64,000 bases of DNA, taken from Chondrilla cf. caribensis (Eukaryota > Porifera > Demospongiae > Chondrillida > Chondrillidae). Below the pieces are notes generated by a model. That model saw only the letters and a list, made by a program, of their open reading frames with translations, was not told where the DNA came from and searched no databases. The position numbers and the translations under genes are program-made. Positions within the stretch are counted from its first letter, which is position 1; each line of letters starts with the position of its first letter. The DNA lies in NCBI GenBank assembly GCA_964020155.1, contig OZ026551.1:2534018-2598017 (forward strand). Reading direction: 5' to 3'. This document shows positions 52,901-58,900 of this stretch, one piece after another.

Positions 52901-55900
52901 CCATCATCTTTAGGAGACTTACAGGAGATCATGCAGCATGACATTGCGGTATATGTCAGCATGCCCATGTCCCTAGAAAATATTTTCAAGAAGGACATCC
53001 CTATCCGTATAATAACATCCGTTGCTGAGAATGTTTGTTGGGATTTGAACCCTATGAAGATGTATCATGATGTGTTTGCCTATATTTGCTCCCATCCAAA
53101 ATGCTACTTATTCCAACAGTACCTGAGGATCAGTACTTCACCTTTGGTAAAGACCATTCAAGTAAGATGTCCAAATATATTTTCTATCACAATGAATTAG
53201 TAAAAATTCTAATTTATCTACATTTATCTCATGCTGGCTGTGCAGTTAATGTATTATGTTCAAACAAGATGTATAATTATTCTTAACTGGACTACTTTCT
53301 CTCAAGCAAGTTGTATTCTTTAAGTTGACAAATCACCTTTATTATGATCAAATTTAAATGAATGGGAAAGTATTCAATTTTGTGTTGAATTACCATGCAT
53401 CTCTAATCTACCTATCATGTAGAATTTGTTTGAAGCACTGGAAATGACTGAGAAGTTCTTGCAAAATTTGGCATCGAAAGGTGTTTTTGCCATGCACAAG
53501 GAATTGCAAAAAATTGATATAGGTAAACGTAAGGAAAAAGAAATTATAGCTGAAGTTGCTTTATGGAGGGGCTGGATGGGTTCATTGCAAGAAAACTTGC
53601 CACAAGTGATTTGTTCCTATTCAAATATGCTCAAAGCATATCACCAAATAGGTCATCTACATGCTGCCTGTGAGCAGTATCAACTGCAGGCCTGCTTGAA
53701 TGATGGGAAAATGAATGAACTCATGAGCATCTTTGAAAGATGGTCAAGCATAAGCACCAAATCAGATGTTAGTAATGATCAAGTACTCATAGATATGAAT
53801 ACATTGCAAAACATTACATTCAGTGATATCAGTCAGTCAGAGTATTTCCATGTCATAAAAGATAGTCAGGAATTTCACAGTTTCCTGATAGAGTTGAATC
53901 ATGTCAGCAAATCTCGTTTTCAAGACCTTTTTGGTCTTCTATCACAATATTTGCCTGATGAGAAGCACACTGAAGATATAATGCACTGCCTAGAAGAAGC
54001 ACAGCAAGCTATGCAACCATTTATTGATGTAGAACAGAGCCTCACAGAAATGATGGAGAAAGTAGGCAGAGTGAGAGCATATTGTGAATCCCTCATTACT
54101 GTGAATAAAAGTATGAATACGATCAAAAGGTGGTTCCGAAATGCCGAGGTTTGTTATTTGTATGTTTAAACATTCATGTGATATTAATGTAAAATAACAA
54201 AATATTAATTTTGATGGAATTGACATCATGTGTATCCTTTCCAGGGGTATACTCTTGAAAGTGTTTTGAGTGAGCTTGCAGATATTATGCAGTCTGGGGT
54301 GTTTCTTATGGAAGACGGTGGAGGAAATGCAAAAAGGGAAAGAGTGCTACAATTTCAGAGTGATCAAAAGCGAATTTGGAATGAAAGTGATCTTAATAAT
54401 TTCAGCAGACGTTTAGGATTATTGGAGAAAACAGAGAAAACTAAGTGGAACTTCCCAATTGCCTTAAAGGACTCTGTAAAGCTATATCAAGACTCACTTT
54501 TGGTAAGAAATGAAGCGATAACGTGCAGTACTTGACCATAACTGTAATGTAATCTTCTAACTATATTAATGTCATGTGAATTGAATTTCCATGCAATTTG
54601 AGACAGTAAGAATAATAAAGTTGGTTCTTAACATATCTGTTTCACTGACAAAGTATTGATTAGCCATATGATGAATACAACCAGTAAAGATAGATATAAT
54701 TGATTTATTTCGACTGCGCTCACCTCACCAGTGACAGATGAGCTCTTAATTATAAGTATATTATTACTTTCTGATCAATCAATGAAGTAGCACTTCAGTT
54801 AAATGTTGATTTTTGCACAAGGTCATTATGACTCTATCAGGTTATTATTAATAATTGCAGACATTTTTCAACCTATTTTGAGAAATTATACCCGAGTTTA
54901 GCAGATAAATCATTGCAGATTTCTTAATTGCAATGTTACATCGAAGGATATCCAGGAATAGTCCTTTCTGTACACAATGAAGTTACTACCTTGCTATACA
55001 AAATTCAGGAGTACACAACTGATGAAATCTTTGCTCAATAAACTTTGCAGTCATTAATCAAAATTTTGGTACGGTGCCACCCACTAGGGCACAATTTGTT
55101 TTGGGAAATTTTGGCCTATTATCCATTTTGGCTGAATATGTTAATTTTACATACATGTAACAGGGGTTACATGTATGTAAAATGCTAGTCAGAGAGGTAA
55201 ATTTTATAGAAATGAAAGGTAGGCGTTTTAAGCAAGTTTCTGACTTGAAGGGGGTACTAACCAGCTATATGTAATCTGAATGCGTACACGGTATAAGTAT
55301 CTGCAAGGTTGTGTAGTAGCTCTACCGTATCCAAGTGATCAGAACAGCTAGTAATGCCTTTAAGCAATTTTGAGAGACAGCATATTGTAGCTATACACCT
55401 CGGTGATATTAGGAAGACACCTGCGGTCATCCAAAGAATTATGCAACTGGAAGGGACCCACACTAGTCACCAAGCGGTACGAGCGACTATCAAGAGATGG
55501 AATGAGACAGGAGGCTACAAGGATCGAGATAGAAGTGGACGCTCAAAGTTGATCCCAAACGAACACTACCGATTCATCAACGAGGCTATGGAAAAGAATG
55601 AGAGCCTTGAGCTGACCGTATCGGACCTCATGGAGGCTCTGCAGAAGAAGTTCGGGCACGAAGCAACGAAGTATTCCAAACGAACGCTTGCAAAGGCTAG
55701 GCAAGACTTAGGATGGATCTTCAGTACCGCTAGATATTGTCAAGCAATTCGAGAAGGAAACAAACTACAAAGACTGGAATGGGTCAGCCAGAGGTTATCC
55801 GAATCCGAGACTTTCGATAATGTGATATTTACAGATGAATCTTGGAAAGCCATCGAAGAAAGAGTTTCAGAAAGAGAGGACAGCCCAGAAAAATGAAGTA

Positions 55901-58900
55901 CAAATACAAGCATCCGCTTAAAGTACACTTTTGGGGAAAGATTTCGAAGAAAGGAGCGACGCATATCGTCATTTTCAGCGGAATAATGACAGCTACAAGA
56001 TATGCTGACATTCTATCTGCTTCGCTTCTTCCTTTTATACAAAAGTACTTTCGAGGGGGCCATCGTCTTTACCAAGACAATGACCCGAAGCACACTAGTT
56101 GGTATGTACAGCGATTCTTCGAGGAGAACGATGTGAACTGGTGGAGGAGCCCAGCAGAAAGGCCAGATCAAAACCCTATTGAGAAAGTCTGGGGATCAAT
56201 GAAGACCTTTCTCCGGGACAAAGTAAATCCCAAGAACTTTGTGGAGCTTAAGAGGAGGATAAAGGCGTACTGGAAATCGCTAACCCCTGAAACATGCTCC
56301 AGGTACGTGAATCACTTACAGAAAGTGATGCCCGACATTATTCAAGAGAAAAGAGGCCCTTCTAATTTTATTGACAGTATTTTATTTTATCTTCACAGTA
56401 TTATTTTTATCTTCCTTATCTTACTTAAGTTGACCAAATTATCATGATTACATACGTACATACGCGAGTGCCTATAATAATGATGATGTGACTATCCTCG
56501 GAAATCCTTATCGCCTTCCGCGATAATCAGTAACGCCTCCCGCGGTAAATCCGAGGAATTCTTAGCGGGCACTTTCGGAAATCTATAGCTAATCTTTGAC
56601 ACGTACCGTAGGAGCAATTGGCAATGCACTATCACATATGGAACAAAAAAACATGGCAGATGGCGAATTTGGTGGTTGGCACAATACGTGTATACTTCCC
56701 CTTACTGATGAATTCGGGCCAGAAAATTGTGGCATAATAAACAGTTTGGCTATTTACCAGTGGTATATTAAGTGGGTGACACTGTACCTATACCAATAAT
56801 GTTCTCGTAGAGCAACAAATGACGAAACTTCACATTTTAGCCTGAATGCAATCAATAACGTAGCCAAATAGAGAAACACAGTTTCGAGTGTCTTTACGGC
56901 AGAGAAACGTCTGTCTACAAACAAGTGCAGTGCAGAATTTGCAGCTGGGAGTTTGGCTCGCTTTATTAGAGAATACCTCCCTCGCTTTCGATCGGATTCC
57001 CTAGTTTGTTTTCTGGAGACGAGCATTCCATTACTAGGTAGTATTTCGATAATAGAGCTATAGTCAACAACAGTTTTGGGTCAATAGAAACTTCCTCGGC
57101 CAAGATATACGGGATTTTCTGCTCACTATTTTTATGACGCCTAGACAATTGGCGTCATTGGCCGTTTAGAGTACTGACGCCAATTGGCGTCATTGGCGTA
57201 TAGTCGGTTAAAACAGTGCAAAGTTTTTCACCCTTTTTGGGCATCATTGAGCAAAATATCTAGAGTACACCCTGATTAAGACTGATATGCTAAGATATAA
57301 TGATTATTCACTGGTCAATTAGCTAATCAATATACCTGAGTAGTTATTGTTTGAACAAATTATATTTACACTGTGCAAAGATAGCCCTATTATAAAAAAA
57401 CTATACCTATCCTACTAAATCTCATTCCTTCATTTTTATTTTCAATTCTAATCAAAAGTATTCACAAAAGATCCTGATGGTTATCAATAGACTGGAAGAA
57501 TTGGGTAAGACAGCTTATTCCAAACATAGAGAATTGCTCAAATGTTGTGAGAACCAGGAAGATGCTGTACAGGCCAGAAAAATATGTCACTCAAAGGTTT
57601 GTTTACATTATTATTTTTTTGTCATTATAATTAGCAAGAGACGTAAAAAATGTACACTTCCTTGAAATTATTGTATACTTGTTATAATGCAAATTTGTTG
57701 GGTATAGCTTGAACAGTGTAAAAGAGAAATGGAGGAATGGAAGGGCAATTTGTCTACAGTCAGAGAAATCCATGAGAAATTACTGCTTTTCATGATACCA
57801 AAATTGAAGATATTGGAGGAAATTTTATGCAGAAGGCATTCCACTGATGAAGTAGGAAGGGAACTCATTTATCTTTGTGAATCTTGTCAACCAAGTATCA
57901 ATGTATGTAACTCTCCAAAATCTACAAATTTTATGTGTATGTTATGGATACAGTTCTCTATTCTTGATTCAGCCTACAACTTCAGAAATGATGCCATTTG
58001 AGAATGTGGGTATTTACTTAAGTGAAGTCCAATATCGGACATTTTCCACAGTGTCCCAAAGACCTGCTGATAATATCAACACTGTATGTTACCATTAATT
58101 CAAAAGAACCATTACATTTTATACTAGGAATCATACATTTCCAGTGTTTTTGGAAACATTTATTATTGTTTCTACCACACTGCTGGCAGTGGTGTGGGTG
58201 GTAATAATAAAAATAGTGGATGACAAATATAATAAATAGAGTATATTAAAGGGTATGGGTGGTAATTGTATGATATTTTCTCCATGTCAGTATAAGGGAG
58301 TCAGTGTTACTATTAATTATTGTTCTTTGTTTTTTCTGTTTTCCTCATGCATAGCATTCAGTACATGTATTATCAGATCATCATGGACACCAGGACATTA
58401 TCCAAATACTGTTTGATATTTATGAGGGTATTCCAAACTCACTTGTTGTGTATCAATGCCGTGTTGACACCACCGAGGAAGAACTTGAAATTTTCTTCAA
58501 GAGGGCTAAGCCTATTGACGTGTAAGAATCATACAATATTCTATTATGTCGCCATTGGACTCAAGTATATCCTATGTCTCATAAATTTAAATTTTTCTCA
58601 GGTTAAAGCAGCTGCCCTTTACTGTTATTGGTACAAACATTTTGCCATTGAGAATGCAAGAGGTGGGTTTCCATTTTAACCTTGTTATTGAGATATTGTC
58701 TGTAATCCATGTAAAACACCTTTTTATCATTCAGACTATGGTGAAGTTTCACCAGAGATTTGCTGACAAAAACACATCAGCAATGCACTACATAACATTT
58801 GGATCTACATTGATGACGGATGTCTCTGGTATCTCAGTGATTAAGTGTGACTGGACTACAAGCACAACAGAATGGCACCGTCTAGTGGAAATTTGTAAGC

